This document shows positions 11,251 to 22,298 of a stretch of 64,000 nt of DNA, one piece after another. Numbering within the stretch: the first letter of the stretch is position 1; every line of letters starts with the position of its first letter. The DNA is from Cantharellus purpuraceus (taxonomy: Eukaryota; Basidiomycota; Agaricomycetes; Cantharellales; Hydnaceae). The stretch is taken from the NCBI GenBank assembly GCA_025174535.1, contig JALBUN010000049.1, positions 62,001-126,000 of the forward strand, given 5' to 3'. Both the position numbers and the translations under genes were made by a program. The notes under the pieces were generated by a model. That model saw only the letters and a program-made list of their open reading frames with translations. It ran no database searches and was not told where the DNA came from.

Positions 11251-11515
11251 AGGCACACCCAGCCCCATCACAGCCGACAACATCCTCCGTGACCTCTTTT
11301 CCAAAGTCCGCGCATCCTCGACGGCGGGCCCGCAAAGGTTGGGGTGGCATCGTCGATGTGCCAGACACGGACGACTGCGTATGTTGCGTCCGGGGTGTAT
11401 GACAGTCAAAGAGATGAAGAGAGTACTAGCTTCTGAAAGCCTTTTGTTGCGCGCACTTGTAGATAATGCGATGGATGATGCACCCACAACACCCGCCACG
11501 AAGTGCCGCCACTAT
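11251..11515 (+). pseudogene. SUA5/YrdC fragment, unit B (longer C-terminus)
   Basis: Equivalent to 8541-8757 but extends further. It contains ILDGG-like, LRPGCMTVKEMKRVLAS and, at the end, DDAPTTPATKCRHY, which matches the Sua5 linker motif PTTPGxKYRHY. Several frameshifts separate the segments, and only the C-terminal half of the catalytic domain is represented. It is the best evidence that both fragments come from a SUA5 gene. Confidence 0.6.
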
Positions 11516-11847
11516 TTACTCTCGAACATCCTACCAATAGCCTCCTCTGCTCTATCAGGTGAAAAAAAATCTTGTTTTTTTCTAGATTTATAATCTTCCA
11601 TCACACCCACGCAGTCCTCCCGCCAAAATCGGATTGTAAACCACTCGAGCTCAAAGGCATGTTATCCTTCGTATTCACAATGAATAGATGACCAAACATC
11701 GACAATAAGCAAATGGACGGTCAACTCATATTGTTGAGCTATGCAATATGGGACATAGAGTACGTCTCTTGATGTGTCTGCCTGCATCCCACAGTGGTCG
11801 TTCCATCGAGTCTGCTGTCCATGCATTGTAAGTCTATTGTATATTAC
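11516..11847. other. No gene seen
   Basis: A/T-rich stretch with short frames only; ends where homology to the 832-3649 gene begins. Confidence 0.4.
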
Positions 11848-12540
11848 ACGACACCCTCTCGCTCATCATCCACAGCATTGACGCACCCGATTTGCACTCT
11901 GATTTGCACAAAAAGCGGCCTCGCCATCCCGAACCAGACGTGCAAAGGTGACACATACTCTCTCTTCACCACAAGTTTGGCGTGCTAATCTGCACACGAA
12001 CAACAGCACCGTCGTCAAACGTGAAACGTCCGTGCCCTCGTTCCTCGACTCTCAGCGTCGAACATGACCAGCTCGATGCTTCCCCGCCAGCCCGCCGCCC
12101 ACCGAGAAACGTCACGTAAATGCTGCACAGGGCCTCGAATCCCGCCCTCCGCCGCCTGCAGACCCCGACTCGCCCCTCGTCGCTATGTTTTCTGGCCCCA
12201 CCTCCAACGACGAAGACCCGCTGGAGCAGGTCCACCATCCTTACTCTTTTTCTCTCTATAGCCATGCCGCTTCATCTCTTTTCGGTAGGTTCTTACAATG
12301 TTATCTATGAAGCATAAACAGGAGGACACCATCGAGTAGCGCCATGGACCCGCCGCGGGGCTGCTGCAGTCCACTTCTGGCGCCTCTAGCACATCACTAC
12401 GACCCCCCTGCTGGTGCGACGACAGTTGGGCACCAACGTCAACAGCGCCTCTATTGGCTCCCCGCCGCCGCAAAGGGACTGCCCTCTAGATGAACGGGCA
12501 CACATGCCCTGTCGTCCGATCCGTCTCACCCCCTAGCACC
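11848..12540 (+). pseudogene. Decayed partial copy of the 832-3649 gene, introns retained
   Basis: Homology begins in exon 1 (GACGCACCCGA block), runs through the counterpart of intron 1 (ending CAACAG|CACCGTCGTCAAACG), exon 2, intron 2 (ending TCGGTAG|GTTCTTACAATG) and the start of exon 3. Exon 3 has an early stop: the frame after ATGTTATCT meets TAG within 15 codons. Internal deletions follow, and homology fades near CTCCAACAGCTCC. Because the introns are present this is a DNA-level duplication, not a retrocopy. The conserved core and coiled coil are missing. Confidence 0.75.
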
Positions 12541-14180
12541 TCCTCCAACAGCTCCCCCCCTCCCAACAGCTCCCCCCCTCCCAATATTCGCTTGACATGA
12601 ATCATAGCTAAGACTAGCATTCAAAAGGACCAGGCTGAAAAGTTGTGATGTTCGATGACTCTGATTCGACTGAGTTTAGGAGTTTTACACTTGAAAGGTA
12701 AGCATAGATGAGACAGGAGTAAACACAATCAAAAACGTTTCTCTACAGTTCCCACACCGAGCTTCGTATGAGAGGCGGCACAGAGCAGAGCGGGCAGGAC
12801 AAGGGAGACGTAGCTAGGAAATAGTGGAGCGGGGCGACTGTGAAAAGGGGTGTGAGGGGGTGGAGGTGTGGAGGCGAAGGAGGCGAGGATGGATGGGAGG
12901 CGGGAGAGAGCTGTGATGGGACCGGTGTGGAAAGGGAATGAGCAGGCGTTCGAGATCCCAGAAGGAGACGAGGACCCGCTCTTGGGCACTATCAACCACA
13001 GCAACAGGTTCAATCACCGCGCCCGTTGCAGTGAGCATTCTAGGTACTGTCTTGCATTTGACATCTTTGCCCACGGTTTTTGGATGCCTAGTTCGCCGAT
13101 TGAGGGGGCAGCTTTCTTCAGCTCCTGCTGCTGGAACCAGTGTCTCCTTGCTGTTTCCAGGATTGGTGAGATCTCACATAGTCTCTGTCTCACTACTAGA
13201 TCCGTTTTCGTCCTAGTCTCGACATCTCACTCGAGCTGCAGAATGAACAGCACCAACCCACAATCCCACTACCTTCAATGGTGATGAAGTCAGCGCATGC
13301 ATGTCTCCTCACAATTGAACTGCTGCTTCAACCGCTCGTTCTATCCATGTCTACTCTCTCACCACTTGCAACAGGTTGTGTCCCAAGGGTAGTGACCAAG
13401 CATTCCATGATTGTCAATTACAGCATATTCCAATTTACGTCGCATTTGGACTCTGCTCTGACCAGGTGAAGAAGAGTACATATTACGGCGTATATGTCAC
13501 TATGGCGACCCTGTGGAGGTGAGTTAGGATTTGTCTCGGTTTTCGCGCTCACGATTCACCTCATGTATACAGACAATAACTGATATCACTTGCAGCTGCT
13601 GACAGGACAGAGACCGTGGAGTGATCGTGGAGGTGGCGGTGGTGGCTGTTTTGGAGGTGAGGCAGGTTTCTGATAGTAGTTTCTTTGGTGGCGATGGTGA
13701 TGGCTTCTTCGGAAACTGAGGAGCGGTTGGAGGCATGACTGGAGGTGACGTTGAGGGTGGTTCAGATGGAGAAGATAGTGGTGTTGATACCCGAGTGGCA
13801 GTGACTGAGGCGGCATCGGCGTCAACTGCCTGTAGAGGGTGTATTGCAGACTTTCTGTGATTTGCCAGCCATGCTCCATGTCCCTCATGAGTTACACCGA
13901 TCTCAAGGCGGGAAAGCATGTATTATGATGCAGGGCAGCTACAGACTGGATTTCCCCAAGATATACAAGGCTACACCTCTGATGTGTGAGATCCTTTACA
14001 AGAAGAGCTCATTGTCAAGAGTCCAATCTCACGGTGACTCCGTTCACCGCTACTTGGTCGTATGAGCGTCTGTCGACTCCGAAACTGTATCTGTTCATGG
14101 GATGTGACATCTGAACAGGCTCGCCATTCTCATCGCAGGTTAAATTATGGTGGACATACATAGGCCACTGACGTGCCATG
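12541..14180. other. Unresolved region, possible spliced Pro/Ser-rich gene
   Basis: There are no clear family motifs. A minus-strand frame at 13,524-13,919 encodes a Ser/Thr/Pro-rich stretch with PPVMPP and KKPSPSPPKK. It could splice at GTGATATC...TCCACAG to a short exon ending near 13,410. The opposite strand also shows a plausible GTGAGT...CTTGCAG intron at 13,520-13,595. The two readings exclude each other and I cannot choose between them. Confidence 0.25.
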
Positions 14181-15879
14181 TTAGACATGCGGGGGGCATT
14201 TCATATCCAGGATAACAATATAATCCGTAAAGTATATGAAGCACACCGTTGACCCAGCTACACTCGTCTGCCAAAAGTCCCGGTATTGAGGAGGTATCCA
14301 GCAGCCGTGCAGTGCGTCGTCACTGATTATCCAGTCCTTTTCCTCGGCTATAGACAAGATGTATGAGGGTGTGTCGTTTGTCACCCCCTGGTCAGCTGGA
14401 TCATAAATGTGAACCTGGTTGTCACCTAAGCGATGGACCCGAGTGCCATCTGGCAATTGGAGTCCATATGACAGAGTAGAATTGTTTTTTATCTCGTTTG
14501 TTGTCACATTCCATATCCAAACCATACTCCGCCATCCACATATGACATAACTATCGTCGTGCGAGAAGGCGAGGGACCACACCTTATCCGGAGTCTCTAC
14601 CTTGCTCTCAATCTGGCTCGTCGCGGGGTTCCAGATCTGAACCACTTGCGACCCACTGAATACAACACGACTACCATCGCGCGAAAAGGCTACTGCCGAC
14701 ACCAGAGCCGAATGCCGATACAGACTGACTTCGCTCTTCGTGTGACAGTTCCATATTCGAACGGTCTCGTCGAGTGATCCAGACACAACACGACCTCCAT
14801 CGTCGGAAAAGGCGACAGAACTCACACGAAGTAAATGTCCCCGCAATTCGCATTCTCGCGTGTTCGTCACGTGGTTCCAGACGTAAACCAGGCTGTCCCA
14901 CGTCCCAATTATGACACGACTACCGTCACGCGAGAGTGCACATGAGGACAGTGCATGCTCGCTCAACCACTCCGGCGTCATCATAGCCTGTGCCTCAGTC
15001 CGAGTCTGGAGTCCGGTCTCATCCATGTCCGATGTAGACATTAGGTCTCTGCCAGTAGAATTGAAATCTGTGTTCCAAATTCGAACCGTTCCATCCCACG
15101 ATCCAGACGCAATGCGGCTTCCGTCAGGTGAAAAAGCGACAGACGTGACATCATCTGAATGGTCCAGAGTATGCATCAATCTGCCCGTCGTCACACACCA
15201 GATATACACTAGCCCACCCCGCTCCATCTTATTCCCCACTGTAGACACGATCTGGGTGCTACTGGGCGAAAAAGCCACAGACATCGGCCATTTATTGCCC
15301 GACTTGTTCCGTATCAAACACCTAGAGGGGCGAGAGGCGATTGGCGATACGACGTGAGTAGATGTCATCTTGGCCATGTGTGTAGACGGGACCTCATCTC
15401 CTACCACACCGTCTACATTCCAGATCCATAGCTCGGTATACGACGCAGCCGCAATGTGTAGAGAGTTGGAAGAGACTGCGACAGATGTCACCAAATCTAA
15501 AGGTCCCGTCAGCTCGCAAGAGAGCTGTCCGGTTGCAATGTCCCATATTCGAACAATCGTGTCTGAACCAGATACGATGTACTTGTCATTGGGGGTCACG
15601 GCAATAGACATCACTCCAGATGAATGGCCAGACAGCGTGAGTTCTGTTTCGTACGTCGTTGTATTCCAAACCCGAACTGTTTCGTCCCACGATCCAGACA
15701 CAATAAAATCACCCTTGTGCGAGAAGGCCACAGACTTCACCCGACCCGTATGACCTTTCAGCTCAGCCTCCTGCTCCCCAGTCGCGGTGTTCCAAATCCG
15801 AACTATATAGTCCCATGGTTCAAACGCGATACGGCTGCCATCAGGTGAGAAAGCGATGGACAAGGAATCCATGTCCGGA

Positions 15880-16110
15880 TCGTCTTCCATCTGAGGCTCC
15901 TCCTCTTCGGTCACGGTCTCCTCATCCACCCCCGGTTCATCTTCCATCTGATGCTCGTCCCCTCTGGTGGCGGTGTCACCATTCTCCTCCGGTTCATCTG
16001 TCATCCGATACCCCTCCTCCCCGGTCACGACATCTCCATCCTCCTCCGACGTCGCGGCATCTCCGGCCTCCTCCCTTGTCACAATGTATGCACCCTCCTT
16101 CTCCCCCGTC
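15880..16110 (-). repeat. Acidic tandem insert within the WD40 region
   Basis: Codes for imperfect repeats of the type EEDGDVVTGEE, DEPEENGDTAT and EEEEPQMEDDPD, between the first WD40 blade and the next one. Repeat units are short and degenerate. It is in frame and likely a flexible acidic loop out of the propeller. Confidence 0.55.
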
Positions 16111-17141
16111 ACGGTGTTCCAGATTTCAGGAGAGTAATACAAAGCTCCAATGACGATACGACTGCCGTCAGGTGAGAAGGAGATGGATTTCACAGGGCTG
16201 CCTTGTGAGATCACATGCAACGCCGGCCCCCAAGATTCTGACAACCCATATGACACTTGAGGGGCGCAATGGAATGTGTCAGCGTATCGCTCACGCATCA
16301 GTGACTTCTTTGGGATCCACACAAGTGCAGAATGATAAGTTTCAAGGGGGTGCCGGTTAATTGGTGCAAACGCGAATCTGAGGAACTGAAGAGCGTCCTT
16401 GAGTAGCTGTGCTATACCCTCAAATCCCATATGCTTCGTCGCAAACGCCTGACAGACCGGTTGATGAATATTAATATTTCCGAACAAACTTGGTGCTTAC
16501 TGAGGTTGCTTCACTGGCTCTTTCAAGCGACCTGACTCCTGATCCGAGCTCTCTCACGGAGCTGAGACACTCAAACCAGTGTAGCAGATGGTCGTTCACA
16601 AACACCGAAAGAAGAACCTGGATGTCGTCCACTGGGCCATATCCTGAAGCCTCTTCGAGAACGTGTACAAGATGTGATGCCCAGTGCACGCAAGCATATC
16701 GTAAGCTGTCATGGATAGCGATGGTTTCCTGGGATGGCGAGAACGCTTGGTTGATATCCAAATTGCATATGTTACGTTTAAGAGACTGATTCAAGCATCG
16801 GAGACACTTGACAGCTAACATCCGGTTACCTTCAAAGACATCCAGGAAGTGATTCTCACAGCGGGATCGTTCAACAATGAAATCGCGAAATGAGGCGTGA
16901 AAGACGGAGACTGGACTGGTGTCGGCATGAATCACGGAGCGAAATGGCACCAACGCAAGCCGAGCCTGAAACCTCTCCATATTCAGCAAGGATGCGATGG
17001 CGTCCGTGGACAATGGGACGAGCAGAAATATGACTGCAGAAAGCACCTCGTGTATCCGAGACACTTCGTCAGGTTCAAGCTCGCTATGGAAGGCCTGCTT
17101 CATGATATCATTATACAGCGAATCGATTACTCCCGTCCGCA

Positions 17142-17146
17142 TCCTT
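17142..17146. repeat. Target-site duplication TCCTT (left) of copia-1
   Basis: TCCTT precedes the 5' LTR and recurs at 23,041-23,045 directly after the 3' LTR. Confidence 0.95.
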
Positions 17147-17888
17147 TGTTATTTGGAAGACCGGACTTCTAGGGGAGAGGGGAACAGAGGGGGAACAGAG
17201 GGGATAGGAGGAATAGGAGCACATAGGAGGCTCAGGAGGTTGAGGGGGAGGTAGGAAAGCGAAGGGAAATGGTTAGGAGGGAAGAGGAGAAGCCCCTGTA
17301 AGCTCCACAGACATCAGAACATTCTCCTATATTTCTTTTATATTTTATTTCGTCATTTTTTCCCTATTGACTCCACCCCCCATTTCATTTTTATCACAGG
17401 TTTCTTTCCCATGTTTCAAATGACACAGAACTTTTATCACGAGTTATTAGCATGCATATCTTGTATAAAACACGCCTAGATAGATATGCAATGGACTAGA
17501 GAATTTTACTCTCACTTGTTTTTGTTGACTGTGTCTGAACTATTCGTTTCTGGAATAACTCCAGAACGAACGCGTATTTCTACAATCTTTTGCATACTCT
17601 TCCAGAGTATTGCAACATATATTCGAATCCCAGTTTGCGAAGCCTAAGCTCCACTGGTTGATTTTCTATTAAGCATTTACTCTCGTTTGAGTCATCTGCT
17701 CCTGATCCCTGCTTAAATTGTCGATATCTAGACGAAGATCACACCAAATCCCATCAAATTTCGTAGGAAGATACTACTCAAGTATATCTTCAATTCGACT
17801 ACGCATACATCCAGCTCCCATCACTCCCTCTGTCTCTATTCGAAATCTACTCTCCACACACTCCCAGCAAGGCAAAATTTTTTCAACA
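17147..17888 (+). repeat. copia-1 5' LTR
   Basis: Starts TGTTATTTGGAAGACC and ends TTTTTTCAACA. It has a TATA box (TATAAAA, 17,464) and, at 17,548-17,566, the palindrome TTCTGGAATAACTCCAGAA. The sequence immediately after it (17,889 on) is the expected primer-binding region; I could not assign the tRNA. Confidence 0.95.
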
Positions 17889-17914
17889 AAGATTAAGAGT
17901 CTCAGTACTCTCTG

Positions 17915-20900
17915 ATGGCCCAACCACAGAAGCATGATATTCACAAGTTTCGAGACATTAGACCAAAGCTGAGTCGAGACAATTGGGTATCTTGGAAACG
18001 AGAGCTACTTGCAACCGCACGTGACAGAGGATTGTATGCTACCATCTTGGGCACGGATGTACTCCCTACTGCTCGGAACATTACCACTACTACGGATGAT
18101 GGTGTACAACTGGTTCGAGGAATTCCTCTCCCTCAGGCGATCGAGGAATGGCATGACCGAAATAACTCATCATACAACCAAATCCTCCTAACGATCTCAT
18201 CTGAATACCAAACTGCTATCGACACGACAGATTTGGCGGCAGCAGCATGGGCAATCCTCAGGAACGAGTTCGAGTCTAGAGACCCGAGCAAGATTAGCGT
18301 CGTTCGGATGAGATACGAACATTACCACATGCTCGAAGGACAGTCCATCAATTCTTATCTGACGACGATGAGGGAATACAGAAATCAGCTTTATCAGATG
18401 GGAGAAGCTATTCCGGACTCAACTCATGCTGCCACCATACTGCGTCACGTACCGGAGTCATGGAAATCAATAGCGCTGACCATTCAACTTATGCATACGG
18501 ATCTTAACGAGATCGAACAGAAGCTGAAAGCATACGAGGCCAACATGAATGCCAGGGATCTATCAAGCCAAACTTCCACTGCATTTTCTGCGAAGCTCTC
18601 ACCTCAGGGCCGAGTCAATCCCACATTCCCTTCCAATCAGCAATCTATTTCGAACTTTACAGCTTCACGTCCAGCAAATCCAATATCAAACTTTCATTGC
18701 ACGAACTGTGGTAGACAAGGCCACACTATTATCAGGTGTTATGCACGAGGAGGCGGTATGGAGGGCAGAGCACCATGGAGCAACCAATCTGAGTCACATG
18801 TTACTTCAAACAGAAACTCACCATCAGCCCCCCCACTCAGAAATCACCCAACTCCCCCTACCATACCGAAGCCTACGAAATCAGCCAAATTTGCAGAAGA
18901 GACAAAGCCAAACATCGTTCTTATGGCTTACATATCCGAAACCGAAGCTGAAGAGGCCAAGGTACATGTATCAACAAACACGACTGCATTCTCATCGATG
19001 GAAGAAACTTCTCACCTCTGGTTCATGGATTCGGCCGCCTCCAGCCACATATGCGGAAACAAGAACATCTTCGATACGATGTATACGGTTCCCATCCTCA
19101 CGATTGAAACTGCAAGTGGAGAATCTTTCACCGCAAATAAACGAGGCACCATCAATATTATGCTCCACTCAGACGGTATGGACGACATACCAATCACATT
19201 GAAGGACGTCGTATACGTACCAAAGCTCAATGTGAATTTATTATCAGTCGGACGTGTTACAAATGCGAACGTGGACGTATCTTTCACCAAAGATTATTCA
19301 TTTTTGTCGATAGATAACACTATCATCGCGCAGGGTTCAAAAGTCAACAATCTATTTGCATTTCAAGCCACAATTGAACCCACCAATATTCGAGTCAACT
19401 ACACAAATGACCAAGTTCACTACTCGAATCAGACATCTGACGCGACTCTTTGGCATCACCGACTTGCACATGCAAGTTACTCCACGATCGATAAAATGAT
19501 GAAATCCAATACGGTCATTGGACTACCCACAAAGATCAGCTTTGATCAAATCAGTCAATGTACGAACTGTCCATATGGGAAACAAGTGCGCGCACCATTC
19601 AAAAATGTCGAAGAAATTCCCAAGGACATTGGTGATACGATTGTCTCCGATCTCTGTGGCCCCTTCGAATTATCCATTGGAGGATACAGATACTTCGTAA
19701 CATGGATCGACCTCAAAACCAGATATGTCAGCATCGAGTTTCTGAAGAACAAAGAGTGTAGGACCATCACCGATTCATTCAAACGCTTTCTGGCATGGAT
19801 TACAAGGCAGAAAAGCGTATATGTTAAGAAGATAAGGACCGATAATGGTGGCGAGTACACTGGACACGAATTTCAGGAGTTATGCGGTGAGCTAGGAATA
19901 ATACACGAGACTACCTCACCGTACACTCCAGAACACAATGGGATATCCGAACGATATAATCGTACCCTTCAAGAAGGGGCGCTCACTCTACTACATGACT
20001 CAGGCCTTTCAAACAGATTCTGGGTGTCAGCTATACATACGGTGAATTTTGTCAAGAACCGTTTACTCCACAGTCGTATCAAAATGTCCCCACACGAAGC
20101 ATTTTGGGGACACAGGCCCAAAATAGATTGGTTTAGGACATATGGTGCAAAATGTTGGCCCCTCGTACCAAAACCTATCAGAAAAAAGGGCGACTTCAGA
20201 TCTATTGAAGGGATCTTCGTCGGATATTTCGATAATTCAAAGTCTTACAAAATATGGATCCCGCGCACCCACACGATCATGAAAGCTCGCGATGTTATAT
20301 TCGACGAAGCCAATCACATTGAACGTGTAACTATACACGCGACCGATGATGATGACCTCCCCGATCTGTGGAAAGAGGATATCCCAATCCACGTCACACC
20401 CATCGATGCACCAACGCCCGTGACTCAGTGGACGGAGGACCACGAGCTCCCGTTCGCGTCTGGAGATATTGAGACTGAAGCTGAAACCGCGGATATGGAT
20501 GGAGGAGATACAGAGAGAGGAACGGCCGAAGAAGAAGGCGGTGAATCAGAAGAAGAAGAGACATACGCGCCAAAGGACTTTGAGCGAGGCGCCTGGCTTG
20601 ACCCGTCCAACGTTACTTACGGACGAGGGAAAAGAATAAAAGCTTTATATTCGGTCATATCAGCTTTCTCGGATGGCGCAGTCAACTTAGAACTTACCGA
20701 ACAAGCCTTCGTCACACTCGCTGAAGATGAACCGGCCAGTTATACGGACGCGATGACATCCGTTAACGCCAACGAGTGGAGAAACGCCTGCCTGACCGAA
20801 TATGATAACCTGATGAGTTATAACACGTGGACATTAGTTGAGAAACCCACTCACACGAACATAGTCGGGAATAGATGGGTTTTTCGCGTTAAAAGAGATA

Positions 20901-22291
20901 ATCTAGGTCAATTTGACAAAAGGAAGGCCAGACTCGTCGCTCAGGGCTTCTCTCAGATCCCCGGCATCGACTTCAATGAAACATACTCCCCCACTATCAG
21001 ATTCACATCCATACGACTTATCCTCGCACTTGCCGCTCAATATGATCTCGAACTGCGTCAAATCGACATTAAGGGGGCGTACCTGAACGGCATACTTGAA
21101 GAAACAGTCTATATGCGACAGCCCGAAGGATTCATTGTGAAAGGAAAGGAGGGCCTCGTTTGCAAGCTTAAAAAGGGTGTATACGGTCTCAAACAGTCCG
21201 GGCGAGTCTGGTATCAAACGCTTAAGGAGAAGCTCACGAAACTTGGGTTCACACCTGGTAAAGCCGATGAAACCATCTATTTCCGGAGCAAGGAGTCAGG
21301 ATCTCTCGAGATAGCCGGTTGGTATGTGGACGATGGACTATTGGCTACGAATACGAAGGAAGCGATGGAAGAACTCGTTAAAGATATCGGTGGCATTTTT
21401 GACATACAAGATCTGGGAGAACCAACGCGGTTATTAGGCATTAAAATCCACAGAAATCGAAGCAATGGGACGATACATATCTCTCAACCCTCGTTCATTA
21501 ACACCATTGCCAAACGTTTTGAAATATCGCCTGGAAAGTCAATCAACAGTCCCATGGATCCTGTACTTGACTTACGCACCTCAACGAGTTCCGACAACAC
21601 CATTGACGTCCCTTATGCCTCCCTCATTGGCTGCATCAATTACTGCGCAGTCTTCACTCGACCCGACATAGCGTATGCCACAAACAAATGTGCCCAGTTC
21701 ACGTCACGTCCTACAACCGACCATTGGGAAGCCGTGAAGAGGATCGTTCGATATCTACAACATACAGCAAATCATGGCATTCTCTATCAGAAAAACGGCA
21801 AGGGAGTCCAAGGATATGCTCATAACCTTGCAGGCTTCACGGATGCAGACTTTGCAGGTGACGTGAATGATCGCAAGTCAACGACAGGGTGGATATTCAC
21901 GTACAACGGTGCCCCTCTCTCTTGGGCCTCGAAGAAACAAACATGCGTTTCACGATCATCGATGGAATCCGAACTGATTGCAGGATCGTTCGCTTCAGCA
22001 GAGGGGATATGGTTGATAAGATTGGGACAAGATTTCACGCATGTTTTCGCTCCAATCCCAGTCTTCACTGACAACCAGTCTTTCCTCATGTTCGCCAACA
22101 ACGACATCAGTAATAATCGAACCAAGCACATCGATACGCACTATCACTATGCACGTGATCAAGTTTCAAAAGGAAACATCGTATTACATTATATTCCCAC
22201 ACACATCAACCCTGCCGACATCTTGACTAAGCCACTATCTCCACGCAAGCATCAGCAATTACTCGCTTTACTCGGCATCTGCTGTGCTTGA
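17915..22291 (+). CDS. copia-1 Gag-Pol polyprotein (1458 aa)
   Basis: One uninterrupted frame starting 26 bp after the LTR. Order: UBN2-type Gag (1 to about 230); zinc knuckle C262-x2-C265-x4-H270-x4-C275; aspartic protease DSAAS at D372 (family usually DSGA); GAG-pre-integrase HHCC region from about 512 (WHHRLAH...CTNC); integrase core D579, D643, E679 with DD35E spacing; acidic linker; RT from about 980 with YVDDG at 1137-1141; RNase H from about 1300 with TDADFAGD and the ADILTKPL end motif. All catalytic residues are present and the length is typical for copia. Gag and Pol are fused without a frameshift. Protease DSAA instead of DSGA is the one unusual residue. The element could be autonomous. 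The stop codon overlaps the polypurine tract. Confidence 0.95.
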   Translation: MAQPQKHDIHKFRDIRPKLSRDNWVSWKRELLATARDRGLYATILGTDVLPTARNITTTTDDGVQLVRGIPLPQAIEEWHDRNNSSYNQILLTISSEYQTAIDTTDLAAAAWAILRNEFESRDPSKISVVRMRYEHYHMLEGQSINSYLTTMREYRNQLYQMGEAIPDSTHAATILRHVPESWKSIALTIQLMHTDLNEIEQKLKAYEANMNARDLSSQTSTAFSAKLSPQGRVNPTFPSNQQSISNFTASRPANPISNFHCTNCGRQGHTIIRCYARGGGMEGRAPWSNQSESHVTSNRNSPSAPPLRNHPTPPTIPKPTKSAKFAEETKPNIVLMAYISETEAEEAKVHVSTNTTAFSSMEETSHLWFMDSAASSHICGNKNIFDTMYTVPILTIETASGESFTANKRGTINIMLHSDGMDDIPITLKDVVYVPKLNVNLLSVGRVTNANVDVSFTKDYSFLSIDNTIIAQGSKVNNLFAFQATIEPTNIRVNYTNDQVHYSNQTSDATLWHHRLAHASYSTIDKMMKSNTVIGLPTKISFDQISQCTNCPYGKQVRAPFKNVEEIPKDIGDTIVSDLCGPFELSIGGYRYFVTWIDLKTRYVSIEFLKNKECRTITDSFKRFLAWITRQKSVYVKKIRTDNGGEYTGHEFQELCGELGIIHETTSPYTPEHNGISERYNRTLQEGALTLLHDSGLSNRFWVSAIHTVNFVKNRLLHSRIKMSPHEAFWGHRPKIDWFRTYGAKCWPLVPKPIRKKGDFRSIEGIFVGYFDNSKSYKIWIPRTHTIMKARDVIFDEANHIERVTIHATDDDDLPDLWKEDIPIHVTPIDAPTPVTQWTEDHELPFASGDIETEAETADMDGGDTERGTAEEEGGESEEEETYAPKDFERGAWLDPSNVTYGRGKRIKALYSVISAFSDGAVNLELTEQAFVTLAEDEPASYTDAMTSVNANEWRNACLTEYDNLMSYNTWTLVEKPTHTNIVGNRWVFRVKRDNLGQFDKRKARLVAQGFSQIPGIDFNETYSPTIRFTSIRLILALAAQYDLELRQIDIKGAYLNGILEETVYMRQPEGFIVKGKEGLVCKLKKGVYGLKQSGRVWYQTLKEKLTKLGFTPGKADETIYFRSKESGSLEIAGWYVDDGLLATNTKEAMEELVKDIGGIFDIQDLGEPTRLLGIKIHRNRSNGTIHISQPSFINTIAKRFEISPGKSINSPMDPVLDLRTSTSSDNTIDVPYASLIGCINYCAVFTRPDIAYATNKCAQFTSRPTTDHWEAVKRIVRYLQHTANHGILYQKNGKGVQGYAHNLAGFTDADFAGDVNDRKSTTGWIFTYNGAPLSWASKKQTCVSRSSMESELIAGSFASAEGIWLIRLGQDFTHVFAPIPVFTDNQSFLMFANNDISNNRTKHIDTHYHYARDQVSKGNIVLHYIPTHINPADILTKPLSPRKHQQLLALLGICCA

Positions 22292-22298
22292 GGGGGCG
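22289..22298 (+). promoter_or_regulatory. Polypurine tract of copia-1
   Basis: TGAGGGGGCG lies immediately before the 3' LTR, the position where plus-strand priming occurs. Its first three bases are the Gag-Pol stop codon. Confidence 0.6.

Larger units (their letters stand above)
8805..11489. repeat. Tandem duplication, unit B (2.7 kb)
   Basis: Second copy of the unit described at 6092-8784, offset about 2.71 kb. Its SUA5 fragment continues past the shared end, so unit B keeps the original right flank. Relative to A it has a 5-bp deletion and single-base indels in the kinase gene. Confidence 0.85.

Noticed and set aside
13480..13640. PAK-type kinase exon (frame reading LRRICHYGDPVEL)
   Set aside because: Resemblance covers about a dozen residues only. 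The glycine-rich loop expected next is absent and the opposite strand offers an equally good exon.
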